This document shows, one piece after another, positions 18,819 to 28,396 of a DNA stretch of 64,000 nucleotides. The DNA lies in assembly GCA_022482925.1 (NCBI GenBank), contig JAKVOG010000010.1:1-64000 (forward strand), read 5' to 3'. Numbering within the stretch: the stretch's first letter is position 1; each line of letters opens with the position of its first letter. Source of the stretch: Selenomonas sp. (lineage in GTDB: Bacteria; Bacillota; Negativicutes; Selenomonadales; Selenomonadaceae). The notes under the pieces are model-generated. The model did no database searches and was not told where the DNA came from. It saw nothing but the letters and a program-made list of their open reading frames with translations. The position numbers and the translations under genes are program-made.

Positions 18819-21683
18819 ATGCATATAGACCGAAAAATAGAACAAATACTGCTGCTGAGCATCCTCATTATCGGCAGTATTTTTTTTATCCAAGACACTT
18901 CTCATACAAGCGCCGAGATGCGCACAGTACGCATTGGCTATTCCAGTCACCCAGGCTTCCTTGAGCCTCAGTCGGATACCTCTCTTCCCAAGGGGATGGG
19001 CATTGATTTCTTTAATGCAGTTGCCGACTATACGCATTGGAAATATGAATATATTTCCGGCAGCCGCCAGGAACTGGAACAAGCACTTGAGCAGGGTAAG
19101 ATCGACTTTATCGCCCCCGTCATGAAAACTGCTGAACGAGCCAACTATCTGTACGATTATCCACGACACATGATTGGTACTGCGACCAGTGGGCTCTATG
19201 TGCCCAAAGACAGCACAAGCATCTATTATGATGACTACGCACATATGAAGGATATCCGTGTTGGCGGCACCAAGGGATCTTACCAGATGATTGCCGCTCG
19301 CAACTACGCACAGAAACACGGGCTCCACTTCACGGAAGTGGATTTCCCCAGTTATACAGCTGCCCTCGCTGCTCTGGATCAGGGGCAGATAGAAGCTGTA
19401 GCTTTATCCAGCCTCTACCGCGTTGACGGGTATCGGCTCATTGCGGTCACCGAGTATGCCCCATATTATGTCGTGGCCAAAAAAGATGCCCCCGACAGCC
19501 TGCTGCCTGCCTTGGATGATGCACTGGAGCATCTGACTTTTGATCATCCCGAGACCCTGAGCAGTCTGTACGATAAATACTACGGACGGTACAGCGGTGC
19601 CATCACGCCTGCGCTGACCAGACCAGAGGCCGATTACATCAACGAGCATCACACCATCCGTGTCGGCTGCTATACGGACTGGTACCCACTGGTCTATGAG
19701 GATAGCAATACGGGAGAACCCAGTGGCATCCTGATCGATCTTTTCCGGCTGATCGGTCAGCAGAGCGGACTGGATTTCACCTTTGTTCCGGTACACACTA
19801 AAAGCTCCGTTGAAGCGCTGAAACAGCAGGAACAGGATATCGATCTTTTCATAGCCGTCGTTGCGACCCAGGAACGAATGAATGACCCGAATCTTTCCCT
19901 CTCACACGGCTATATTGACAACAACCGGGCTTTTGCCGGACTGCGCAACCGCACGTTCGACATCCACCAGCCGTATACCATTGCCATCCCTGAGGAAATC
20001 AAAGGCAGTGGTACATTCCTCAAAGAAAATAACCCGCAGTTTACCATCGTCTATTACCCGACGCTCGCTGACTGCTTCCGGGCAGTGAAGCGTGGCGAAG
20101 CCGATGCTGCATTCCAGAATTCTTATATTGTAAGCGCCACCCTGCGCCATCCGGAATTTGAGGATATGACCATCTGGGATGTATCCAACCAGATGGGCGG
20201 CCAGTTCTATGCAGCCGGCCGCAGGAATATCGATCCACGTCTGATGTCGATCCTCAACAAATACATCGATGCGCTGCGCCCGGATGACATTCAGGCCATC
20301 ATCTATCAACAGACTTCTGCAGCGCTCACCGATATGACCTGGACCGATTTCCTTTATAAATACGACCTGACCCTGAAAATCGTAGTTGTCCTCGGCATAC
20401 TGATCTGCTTCATCATTGCCGCCGCCCTCGTTGCCAACCGGCGTCATATCGGCATGCTGAACACAAGGAACCAACAGCTCTCGGCAGCAATCAGCCAGGC
20501 CACGATTGCCAGTCAGGCTAAAAGCGATTTTCTTTCCCGCATGAGCCACGAAATCCGTACCCCAATGAACGCTATTATCGGGATGACCGCCATTGCCCAT
20601 AAAAACCTGCAGGATATCCGACGCGTCGACGATTCTCTGACCAAGATTGAGCAGGCCTCAAAACTTCTGCTGAACATCATCAATGATGTCCTCGACATGT
20701 CCGCTATTGAGCACCAGCGTATGAAACTTGCCAGCCTCCCGATCGATGTCCGGCAAACTGTATCCTCTATTGCTGCCATATATGCCCCGCAATGCCAGAT
20801 CAAGCACATTCATTTCCATGTATCCAACCTGTCAGGTGCACTGCCGCCACTGCGTGGTGACAGCAAACGTCTCACCCAGATTTTAGTCAATCTGCTCTCA
20901 AATGCTGTCAAATTCACGCCAATTGGTGGCACCATCACGCTGGGGCTGACTCCCCAGCGCGTGAGTTCAAAAGCCATGTACCTGCAATTCACCGTATCGG
21001 ACACTGGCATCGGTATGACCGAAGAATTCCAGCAACGATTGTTCCGCCCCTTCGAACAGGAATCAGCCAATACCTTCCAAAAATTTGGAGGCAGTGGCCT
21101 CGGACTCTCAATTGCCCATAATCTTGTCAAACTCATGAAAGGCGAATTATCCGTTGTCAGCCAGCCAGGCAAAGGCACCACTTTCACTGTTGACCTGCCG
21201 TTCCTGCTGGACACCAATTCCGAGCCCACCGTAGTAACAGCCAACGAATCAGAGACATCGGCAACGCCAACGGATGCTATTGACTTCACCGAAAAACGGA
21301 TTCTGCTGGTCGAAGACAATCTGCTAAACCAGGAAGTAGCAACTGAGCTGCTGAAATTCAAACATGCTGTTATAGTCCCCGCTGACGATGGGCAGGCTGC
21401 CCTGGATGCATTCACTCAGAATCCACCGCATACCTTCGCAGCGATCCTCATGGATATCCAGATGCCGATAATGAATGGCTACGATGCCTCCAGGGCAATC
21501 CGCGCCTCTGGCAGAGAAGATGCAACCACCATACCGATCATTGCCATGACCGCCGATGCCTTCGCCGAAGACGTTGCCAAAGCCATGTCCGCCGGAATGG
21601 ATGAGCATATTGCCAAACCGATCGACCCCAAAGTTCTTTTCCAGACTTTGAACAAATTCCTGAATATCGATAAGGCACAATAA
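18819..21683 (+). CDS. EvgS/BvgS-like hybrid sensor histidine kinase
   Basis: 954 aa. Order: N-terminal membrane anchor (about 8-24); two periplasmic solute-binding domains of the family 3 type (about 36-265, starting VRIGYSSHPGFLEPQ, and 277-510, starting IRVGCYTDWYPLVYEDS); second membrane helix (about 517-540); dimerisation domain with phosphoaccepting His577 in SRMSHEIRTPMNAIIGM; ATPase domain with NLLSNAVKF, DTGIGM and GGSGLGLSI; C-terminal receiver with Asp879 in ILMDIQMP and Lys in AKPID. It likely senses a small polar ligand, such as an amino acid. No HPt domain or response regulator gene is adjacent, so its output is unknown. AGGAG precedes the ATG; a TATAAT lies at 18774-18779. Confidence 0.93.
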   Translation: MHIDRKIEQILLLSILIIGSIFFIQDTSHTSAEMRTVRIGYSSHPGFLEPQSDTSLPKGMGIDFFNAVADYTHWKYEYISGSRQELEQALEQGKIDFIAPVMKTAERANYLYDYPRHMIGTATSGLYVPKDSTSIYYDDYAHMKDIRVGGTKGSYQMIAARNYAQKHGLHFTEVDFPSYTAALAALDQGQIEAVALSSLYRVDGYRLIAVTEYAPYYVVAKKDAPDSLLPALDDALEHLTFDHPETLSSLYDKYYGRYSGAITPALTRPEADYINEHHTIRVGCYTDWYPLVYEDSNTGEPSGILIDLFRLIGQQSGLDFTFVPVHTKSSVEALKQQEQDIDLFIAVVATQERMNDPNLSLSHGYIDNNRAFAGLRNRTFDIHQPYTIAIPEEIKGSGTFLKENNPQFTIVYYPTLADCFRAVKRGEADAAFQNSYIVSATLRHPEFEDMTIWDVSNQMGGQFYAAGRRNIDPRLMSILNKYIDALRPDDIQAIIYQQTSAALTDMTWTDFLYKYDLTLKIVVVLGILICFIIAAALVANRRHIGMLNTRNQQLSAAISQATIASQAKSDFLSRMSHEIRTPMNAIIGMTAIAHKNLQDIRRVDDSLTKIEQASKLLLNIINDVLDMSAIEHQRMKLASLPIDVRQTVSSIAAIYAPQCQIKHIHFHVSNLSGALPPLRGDSKRLTQILVNLLSNAVKFTPIGGTITLGLTPQRVSSKAMYLQFTVSDTGIGMTEEFQQRLFRPFEQESANTFQKFGGSGLGLSIAHNLVKLMKGELSVVSQPGKGTTFTVDLPFLLDTNSEPTVVTANESETSATPTDAIDFTEKRILLVEDNLLNQEVATELLKFKHAVIVPADDGQAALDAFTQNPPHTFAAILMDIQMPIMNGYDASRAIRASGREDATTIPIIAMTADAFAEDVAKAMSAGMDEHIAKPIDPKVLFQTLNKFLNIDKAQ

Positions 21684-21692
21684 CCATGCTAA

Positions 21693-21737
21693 AAACGCCC
21701 CTGTCATCAACCTATCCGGCTGATGACAGGGGCGTTT
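21693..21737. terminator. Bidirectional terminator
   Basis: Perfect 17-bp stem beginning AAACGCCCCTGTCATCA with an 11-base loop; minus-strand tail TTTTTAGC. It separates the kinase gene from the convergent S55-type gene. Confidence 0.88.
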
Positions 21738-21770
21738 CTCATACACAAGCTGCAAACGTCTTTATTCGCC

Positions 21771-23297
21771 CTATTGAATATAAATTTCCGTATCCAATGT
21801 ATTATCGATTGCATAATTCGTGCTGCAACGCGTCTTCTTCGCCGAATGAGACGTTACAGCGATCTCATTCCCCCGCAATTTCTCATTGAGTTCCTTCAGT
21901 CTTTTCGTCGTGCTCTGAACCGCCGCGGGGGTGGTATCCTGCGGTGCTGCTGCATTTACTTTGCTATCTTTGCCAGCCGCTGCTCCGACGGCAATGCCGC
22001 CCTGCAGATGCAGTTTCATCACACCAGCCGGTTGGCCCTGTGGAACCGTATACGGGATCATGACCGTCTCGATTGGCTTACGGAATGGCCGCAACTGTAC
22101 CCTGAGATTCACAGTTTCCCCCGGTCTGACCGTAGATCTGTCCGGTACTACTTTGACGATTGAGGCCGTATTCCGTTCACGGCTCACAACTACCTTCACA
22201 TCGATATCCGTCACATCCGGATCCTTCTCCGCATCCGAGAGGATGATTCCCAATGCCTGAGCCAACCGATTGCCGGCTATAGAATTGACACCCGCCTGCC
22301 GATAGCAGACATCCTCATAGCTATAGCTGCCATTCGGAACACCAGCCGCCTTGATGGTAAAATGGACTTGTGCGGCTGTGCCAGCTTCCGAAAGCACCTC
22401 TTTCCGGATTCCTGCAGACACCATCTGCCCGGCCAGCTTCCCGATCATCTCTTCATTATAGGCAATCTTTGATTGATAAGTGACTTCCTTACCCGTATCC
22501 TTATCCTTCACCGTCAAACGAATCGGCACATAATGCGGATACTCCCCAATTACCCCCGCAATACCTTTCTCAGTGTTCTGTGAGATACGACCGATCACCG
22601 GACCAAAATTCACAAAACGGTTTCCGTCCACAGGCCCATACAACGATCCGATCACAGTTGCCGTCGTCATGAACGCATTGACATTCCCCTGCTTCATACT
22701 TGAATCCGAATGTCCAAACGCCAGCATGCGACTGCCATCCACTAACGTAACGGTCCCACTACTTGCTGCAGAAATATCGCCAATCATATAAGCAACACCA
22801 ACCGGTGATCCCGCCCCGAAACCAACTTTAGCAATGTTGGCTGCAACAGCAGTGCCATCCATCTTCACTGAGCTGCCATCACAGCTGCTAGGCTGATCGA
22901 ATATCGCCAGCATATCAGCAATTGGCGTCACCTTCATATAGCGGTTATACGTTTCCTTCCTGTGCCATGCCAAGGCTCCGGCTAACTTGCCATCAATATA
23001 GACCGGACTGCCGCTGAACCCATGCACTGAACCACGATCTACATCTGCCGCCTGTCCGGAGAACTCCACATAGATATCGTTCCTTTCTCCCCAGCCAACA
23101 TCCATCACGTTCACTTTCAGTTCCCGCTTCCGACCGGAACTATCCACCACCGTGACCGCTTTGCCCTGCATCCCCGGATGAATCTCTGTCAGGCTGATGC
23201 AGGCAGGTATCTGAGCCCCTACCACAAGCGGGCTCCCAAACAAAAAAGCCCCAGCCAGACAAACCGCTGTAAATCCTTTTACCATTCCATTTTTCAT
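21771..23297 (-). CDS. SpoIVB-type (S55) peptidase domain protein, secreted
   Basis: 508 aa with a signal peptide (VKGFTAVCLAGAFLFGSPLV). The N-terminal half matches the S55 domain first known in sporulation protease SpoIVB: IHPGMQGKAVTVV, VHGFSGSPVYIDGKLAGAL with the expected nucleophilic Ser (Ser97 or Ser95), KVTPIADML and MLAFGHSDS. There is no PDZ domain before it, unlike SpoIVB. The second half is strand-rich and ends in an Ala/Thr/Lys-rich tail. Cell location is likely the periplasm. Whether the full catalytic triad is present cannot be settled by eye. Confidence 0.8.
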   Translation of the reverse strand: MKNGMVKGFTAVCLAGAFLFGSPLVVGAQIPACISLTEIHPGMQGKAVTVVDSSGRKRELKVNVMDVGWGERNDIYVEFSGQAADVDRGSVHGFSGSPVYIDGKLAGALAWHRKETYNRYMKVTPIADMLAIFDQPSSCDGSSVKMDGTAVAANIAKVGFGAGSPVGVAYMIGDISAASSGTVTLVDGSRMLAFGHSDSSMKQGNVNAFMTTATVIGSLYGPVDGNRFVNFGPVIGRISQNTEKGIAGVIGEYPHYVPIRLTVKDKDTGKEVTYQSKIAYNEEMIGKLAGQMVSAGIRKEVLSEAGTAAQVHFTIKAAGVPNGSYSYEDVCYRQAGVNSIAGNRLAQALGIILSDAEKDPDVTDIDVKVVVSRERNTASIVKVVPDRSTVRPGETVNLRVQLRPFRKPIETVMIPYTVPQGQPAGVMKLHLQGGIAVGAAAGKDSKVNAAAPQDTTPAAVQSTTKRLKELNEKLRGNEIAVTSHSAKKTRCSTNYAIDNTLDTEIYIQ

Positions 23298-23334
23298 TTT
23301 GCCATCTCCTGCTTCAATTTACATCCCTGTGATT

Positions 23335-24732
23335 TTAATCCAACTCCCAATGCCCATTTTTCCCCTTTCCAACGTAATTTACATTCCCCATCTGTGCGAT
23401 CATCCGGCCAACTGTTTTTTCATTCTTGCCAATGCGCTCAGCCATCTCACGTCTCGTAACATGAGAATTAGAATATATCATTTCCATAATGGCCTTTTTC
23501 CATTCCTCCCGAGGGACATTTCGAGAGACATTTCGAGAGACATTTCGAGAGACATTTCGAGGGACATTCTCCTCCTTCCGATAATTCAAGTTTTTCAAAG
23601 TTACACGAAAGATTGTCTGCGCAGAATAAAACACAGGCAATTTCTCACCGGTATAATTGCTAGCAGCCTGATAGTATTCCATGATCTTCCCTAACCCACT
23701 GCCTTGACGCTCCATATATCCTAACCGACCAAAGATATCCGCCAATAGCGGATTACGCCGCTTTGATGGTACATCAGACAATTCCCAATTCTGTATAAGC
23801 GTGCCATCCATCATTCCTCCTGGAGAATATATTTCCAGACGGTCATCAAAAATATCCAGATGCACTTCGCTGCCTATTTCCAGATAGTCTCTATGTACCA
23901 AGGCATTGACCAGCACCTCGAAAACACTACGCTCCACATAGTCTGGCAATTCCAGCCGCGAGGCGGGTAATTTCTTCCACATCAAATGATTGTGCTTCCG
24001 CAAAAAATTAAGACCATTTTCAAGCAGCAGGATAATACTACCACTGTATTCAGCACTATCCAGCGCCTCCAGGATGCCGCCAGTCTTGTCCAAACCATTC
24101 CAGCGTGTGCAGAATAAACGCGAAAATCGAATTGGTGAATCATCGGCCAGCAGTGCTCCAGCGTTACTGAGTTGTCCTTCATGATTGCAGATTCCATATG
24201 ACTCATAATTCTTTTCGTCAAAACTATGCTGTGTCCAAGTATGATAGCGTTCCCGGAATTTGCTGAATGCGAAATCTGCAAAATCATATCCAGAGGGCAG
24301 GATATCCCACGATGAATGCCTGCCACGCAATATGAGCCTTTTCGTTGTCATGGCATCAGCCAATACGCTCTCATTGCCTATACGTGTATAAGTCTCTAAT
24401 CTGCCATCAGCGGCGTAATAATATGGCGTCTCTTGTCCGGGAAAAACCTCTAAAGTCAAAATATCCAGGCCACTTATCCGATGAATCTGCAAACGTGTAT
24501 CGGGCACCGGCTGCATCTTCATCTTCAAGATCTCGCTGATCCGTTCCGACACACGTTTGACATCAGGCACCCCTGTTAGTCTGTCATCATCCGTTACACC
24601 AAAAATCAATACACCACCTTGTCCATTAGCAAAAGCGCTGACACTCTTTAACCAACTCTTAGGCCTGCGCTCTTCCAGGGCTTCTTTTTTATCATAATCC
24701 GTAGTTTCCCCAATGAATTTTTGTAGATCCAT
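23335..24732 (-). CDS. AlbA_2 (Schlafen-like) domain protein with C-terminal winged helix
   Basis: 465 aa from ATG 24732 (GAGGCGAAGG upstream). Domains: AlbA_2 at about 10-130 (SFANGQGGVLIFGVTDDD; a TPYYYAADGRLETYTRIGNE segment follows); an ATPase-like C-terminal region with EVLVNALVHRDYLEIGSEVH and LEIYSPGGM; then a linker of tandem NVSR units and a C-terminal winged helix (TRREMAERIGKNEKTVGRMI). Such proteins are often annotated as putative transcriptional regulators or RecG-related. The linker is encoded by five 12-bp repeats. It may act in stress or phage response, but no partner gene is nearby. Confidence 0.85.
   Translation of the reverse strand: MDLQKFIGETTDYDKKEALEERRPKSWLKSVSAFANGQGGVLIFGVTDDDRLTGVPDVKRVSERISEILKMKMQPVPDTRLQIHRISGLDILTLEVFPGQETPYYYAADGRLETYTRIGNESVLADAMTTKRLILRGRHSSWDILPSGYDFADFAFSKFRERYHTWTQHSFDEKNYESYGICNHEGQLSNAGALLADDSPIRFSRLFCTRWNGLDKTGGILEALDSAEYSGSIILLLENGLNFLRKHNHLMWKKLPASRLELPDYVERSVFEVLVNALVHRDYLEIGSEVHLDIFDDRLEIYSPGGMMDGTLIQNWELSDVPSKRRNPLLADIFGRLGYMERQGSGLGKIMEYYQAASNYTGEKLPVFYSAQTIFRVTLKNLNYRKEENVPRNVSRNVSRNVSRNVPREEWKKAIMEMIYSNSHVTRREMAERIGKNEKTVGRMIAQMGNVNYVGKGKNGHWELD
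23511..23570 (-). repeat. Five 12-bp in-frame tandem repeats
   Basis: Units of GAGAGACATTTC (plus strand) repeated five times, the two end units differing by one or two bases. They encode repeated Asn-Val-Ser/Pro-Arg in the linker before the winged helix of the AlbA_2 protein. Being multiples of three they can change copy number without breaking the frame. Confidence 0.92.
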
Positions 24733-24911
24733 ATCTGCCTTCGCCTCAATCCTACACTTATTAAGGGCTTCGCTACCATGTATAGGTAGCAAACCAGCTT
24801 TGTACTTGAAAAAACTAGAAATTGTCTGTGGCTCCCCACCCCAGGTGTTTTTCTTAAAACTCCACTAATTTGAATCTGCTTGTTTATCGGCAGCACCTTT
24901 TATGCACCTTT

Positions 24912-24940
24912 ATTATAGCCCGTATGAATTCCGTCAGCAA
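24912..24940 (-). promoter_or_regulatory. Promoter of the AlbA_2 gene
   Basis: Minus strand TTGCTG (24935-24940), 17-bp spacer, TATAAT (24912-24917). Implies a leader of about 170 nt before the ATG at 24732. Confidence 0.65.
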
Positions 24941-25104
24941 GAGCCATCGTTTCCTGCCATAACAGTGTTTTCAACAATAATAGCAAATACAGTTGAATAG
25001 AACAAGCTATACATAAATCAATTTTCAAAAATAAAATAGCATAAAACATCAGATATTTGCCAAATCATTGTAGACAAATGGCAAATGCAGACAAATCATA
25101 GATA

Positions 25105-25146
25105 AGAATAAGCCCCAGCCTTTATTTATAAGGGCCGGGGCTTATA
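25105..25146 (-). terminator. Terminator of the ilv-leu operon
   Basis: ATAAGCCCC ... GGGGCTTAT stem with an inner GCC/GGC helix, immediately after the ilvB stop; tail TCTTATC on the minus strand. Confidence 0.7.
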
Positions 25147-26811
25147 TTATTTGAATTCCACGAACTCGTCGATGCGGGCACCGCCTTTGATCATGGGCTC
25201 TACAAAACTGCGCCAGACGTTCAGGACGATGACTCTTGGGTGGGTCTTATCAGCCAGGGCACGCTGCAAGGCTTCGGCAAATTCTTCCTGTGTCGAGACG
25301 GTCTCGGCCTCGATGCCGAAACTGCTGGCATAGGCGGCAAAGTCCATCTGATAGTCGAATTCACAGGCGATGTAGCGTTCCTTATACATAACTTTCTGCA
25401 GCTGACGAATCATGCCCAGGCTGCTGTTGTTGACGATGAGCGAGAGCACTGGCAGCTGCAACCGGGCAATGGTATAGTACTCATTGCCTGTCATCTTGAT
25501 ACCGCCATCACCGGCGACATGGATGACACGCCGGGTGTCGCCATAGTAGGTCTGCGCGCCCATGGCAGCCGGCAGGCCGAATCCCATGGTGCCAAGGCCA
25601 CCTGAGGTCAGCCAGGTGCGCGGCTCATCAATACGCAGGTGCAGGGCCGCCCACATCTGATGCTGACCGACATCGGTGGCAAAAGCATAGGGCTTTCCCT
25701 TGGTACTTTGCGCCACCTGATGCATGGCCCAGGGCACGGTCAGCCGGTTCACATGATAATCATAGTCATAGGCCTCCTGCCAGGCATGAATCTTGTCCCA
25801 CCATTTTCTAAGCGCCGAGCCTGGCTCGTGCTTCATGAGCAGGCCAAGGATTACTTTCATATCACCAGCCAGCCCCAGCGAATTGCCAATGTTCTTATCG
25901 ATCTCGGCCGGGTCGATGTCAATATGGATGAATTTCGTGTTCTGGGTATATTTTTTGAGGTTGCCGGTCTGGCGGTCGCCAAAGCGGCTGCCAAGCGCAA
26001 TGACCAGATCGGCCGCACCAATGGCATGATTGGCCACTTTCTCGCCATGCATCCCCGCAAATCCCAGTGACTGGGGATGCGAGCTTGGAATAGCGCCAAG
26101 CCCCATCAGGGTGTGCACCACCGGCAGGTGATATTTCTCAATGAACGACACGACTTCTCGCGTTGCTCCGGCTGAAATCACACCACCGCCGACAATGACG
26201 ACCGGCTGTACCGCCTTGATGATCTCATCTGCAGCCTCGGCTGCACAGATCAGAAAATCTGCATCCGGCTGACTATGTTTCACGGTCTCCTGTTCCATCG
26301 GCGCATAGTTCACCTCAGTAAAGAACAGGTCCCGTGGCACATCGACCAGCACCGGTCCGGGGCGGCCCTTACGAGCCAGTTCGAAAGCCTGACGAATAGC
26401 CGGCACTAACTGCTTGGCATCTTTCACCTTATAGTTATGTTTCGTGATTGGCATGGTGACATCCAGGATATCCGTTTCCTGAAAGGCGTCTTTGCCCAAA
26501 AGAGCCGTATCAACCTGACCGGTAATGGCAACCACCGGAATAGAATCCATAAAAGCAGTTGCCAGACCAGTGACGAGATTGGTCGCCCCCGGCCCCGAGG
26601 TTGCAATGCAGACACCAACCTTGCCGGATGCACGGGCATAGCCATCGGCCGCATGGGCAGCATTCTGTTCATGCGTGACGAGTACCTGCCGGATTTCCTT
26701 ATCATCGTAGAATGCATCATAGAGCGGCAGAATCATACCGCCCGGATAACCGAAAACTGTATCGACGGCCTGCTCTTTAAGGCAGGCCGTCACTGCCTGT
26801 GCACCGTTCAT
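25147..26811 (-). CDS. ilvB: Acetolactate synthase large subunit
   Basis: 554-aa ThDP enzyme, first common step of valine/isoleucine/leucine synthesis. ThDP glutamate in VLVTHEQNAAHAADGYAR, FAD region GRPGPVLVDVPRDLF, and the ThDP-Mg motif GDGGIKMTGNEYY with NNSSLGM. Intact. It closes the operon, separated from its small subunit ilvN by the leu genes, an uncommon order. Confidence 0.95.
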   Translation of the reverse strand: MNGAQAVTACLKEQAVDTVFGYPGGMILPLYDAFYDDKEIRQVLVTHEQNAAHAADGYARASGKVGVCIATSGPGATNLVTGLATAFMDSIPVVAITGQVDTALLGKDAFQETDILDVTMPITKHNYKVKDAKQLVPAIRQAFELARKGRPGPVLVDVPRDLFFTEVNYAPMEQETVKHSQPDADFLICAAEAADEIIKAVQPVVIVGGGVISAGATREVVSFIEKYHLPVVHTLMGLGAIPSSHPQSLGFAGMHGEKVANHAIGAADLVIALGSRFGDRQTGNLKKYTQNTKFIHIDIDPAEIDKNIGNSLGLAGDMKVILGLLMKHEPGSALRKWWDKIHAWQEAYDYDYHVNRLTVPWAMHQVAQSTKGKPYAFATDVGQHQMWAALHLRIDEPRTWLTSGGLGTMGFGLPAAMGAQTYYGDTRRVIHVAGDGGIKMTGNEYYTIARLQLPVLSLIVNNSSLGMIRQLQKVMYKERYIACEFDYQMDFAAYASSFGIEAETVSTQEEFAEALQRALADKTHPRVIVLNVWRSFVEPMIKGGARIDEFVEFK

Positions 26812-26814
26812 AGT

Positions 26815-27882
26815 TTACACCCTCTCGCAGATGATTTTCGTAATTTCTTCTGTATTGGCCTTCCTGAAGCCTTCCCGCCAAAGATCCGGTGTACGGTAAC
26901 CATCAGCCAGGGCCTTGTCGACTGCTGCTTCGATAGCATCCGCGGCCTTCTCTTCATGCAGGGAATAGCGCAGCAGCATCGCTGCGGAAAGGATCGTGCC
27001 CATCGGGTTGGCAATCCCCTGCCCCGCAATATCCGGTGCGCTGCCATGGATTGGCTCGTAAAGGCTCGTGCTCGTACCGATGGAAGCCGATGGCAGCATG
27101 CCGATCGAGCCACCAACTACAGCCGCCTCATCCGACAGAATATCACCGAACAGGTTGCCCGTTACAATGACATCGAACTGGCTGGGGCGAACGGCCAGCT
27201 GCATCGAGCAGTTATCGACATAGAGATTATTGAGCTCAACATCCGGATAGCCTTCTGCCACCTTGGCAACGGTCCGACGCCAGAGACGGGAGGTCGCAAG
27301 AACGTTGGCCTTATCCACTGAGGTCACCTTACCGCGGCGCAGCTTGGCAGTCTCAAAAGCCAGCTTGGAAATCCGCTCAACTTCTGGTACCGAGTAATTC
27401 TCGAGATCCCAGGCCCGCTCAGCGCCATCATGCTGTTCGGATTCACATTTATCGCCGAAGTAGATACCGCCAATAAGCTCTCGCACGATAACCAGATCAA
27501 CGCCCTTCACACGCTCCGGCTTGAGCGGCGAGTATTCGAGCAATGCATCGGCCACTTTGACCGGACGCAGATTGGCAAAAAGGCCAAGATTCTTGCGCAG
27601 GCCCAGGATTGCCTTTTCCGGACGCAGAGCCGGATCGACATTGTCCCATTTATCGCCACCGACTGCGCCAAAGAGGACGCCGTCCGAGGCTTTGCAGGCA
27701 TCAATGGTTTCCTGCGGCAATGGCGTGCCGAATTTATCATAAGCGGTTCCGCCCGCATCATGATAGGTATAACTAAGTCCCAGACCGAATTTCTCATCGG
27801 CTTTCTTCAGTACTGCTACTGCTGAATCCGTGATTTCCTTGCCGATACCATCGCCAGGAATAACTGTAATCTTATATGACAT
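26815..27882 (-). CDS. leuB: 3-isopropylmalate dehydrogenase
   Basis: 355-aa NAD-dependent oxidative decarboxylase of leucine synthesis. Motifs: ITVIPGDGIGKEITDSAV, VRELIGGIYFG, TSVDKANVLATSRLWR (catalytic Lys) and GNLFGDILSDEAA, then EPIHGSAPDIAGQGIANPMG. Intact and complete; three bases before ilvB. Confidence 0.97.
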   Translation of the reverse strand: MSYKITVIPGDGIGKEITDSAVAVLKKADEKFGLGLSYTYHDAGGTAYDKFGTPLPQETIDACKASDGVLFGAVGGDKWDNVDPALRPEKAILGLRKNLGLFANLRPVKVADALLEYSPLKPERVKGVDLVIVRELIGGIYFGDKCESEQHDGAERAWDLENYSVPEVERISKLAFETAKLRRGKVTSVDKANVLATSRLWRRTVAKVAEGYPDVELNNLYVDNCSMQLAVRPSQFDVIVTGNLFGDILSDEAAVVGGSIGMLPSASIGTSTSLYEPIHGSAPDIAGQGIANPMGTILSAAMLLRYSLHEEKAADAIEAAVDKALADGYRTPDLWREGFRKANTEEITKIICERV

Positions 27883-27898
27883 AGCCCTACAGGCCCCC

Positions 27899-28395
27899 TT
27901 ATTTATCCTTCTTATTCTTGATATAGTTGATCAGACCGCCAGCTTTGGCGATATCCTGCACGAAAGCCTGGCAGCGGATGCGCATGGAATACATCACCAG
28001 GTCGTCAGATCCTCAATCGTACCGGTCGTCGTGTCCACCCGCAGCTGATCGTCGGCGCTGATCTTCTTCACGTCATCACCGATCTCCAGAAGCGGCAGAC
28101 CGATGTTGATGCCATTACGATAGAAGATACGGGCAAAACTGGATGCAATGACCACTGGCACGCCAGAAGCCTTGATGGCTACCGGTGCATGCTCACGAGA
28201 CGAGCCGCAGCCAAAGTTGCGGCCACCAACCATGATGTCGCCCGCTTTGACATTCTGGGCAAAACTCTCATCGATATCCACCATGCAGTGGCTGGCCAGT
28301 TCTTTCGGATCAAAGGTATTGAGATACCTTGCCGGGATGATGACATCCGTATCGATATTATCGCCGTAGCGCCATACTTTTCCTTCTAACTTCAT
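27899..28395 (-). CDS. leuD: 3-isopropylmalate dehydratase small subunit, frameshifted
   Basis: About 165 aa, swivel subunit of isopropylmalate isomerase, [12 protein letters not shown] and [16 protein letters not shown] being the signature parts. Near the C-terminus the reading frame breaks twice: an extra base after IEDLTT near 28007 and another near 27970; with both removed it continues [12 protein letters not shown] then [20 protein letters not shown] and stops at 27899. Uncorrected, the protein would stop at 27994. ATG sits one base after the leuC stop. Confidence 0.92.
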
Positions 28396-28396
28396 C

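Larger units (their letters stand above)
24733..25146. other. 414-bp gene-free, AT-rich spacer
   Basis: Holds the AlbA_2 gene leader and promoter (about 24912-24940) and the ilvB terminator at its right end. Between them, 25055-25099 has an inverted pair ATTTGCCA / TGGCAAAT and two direct copies each of CAAATCAT and GACAAAT. No credible ORF was seen. Confidence 0.7.

Noticed and set aside
23511-23570. Short CRISPR-like array
   Set aside because: Units are 12 bp with no spacers and lie in frame inside a coding gene.
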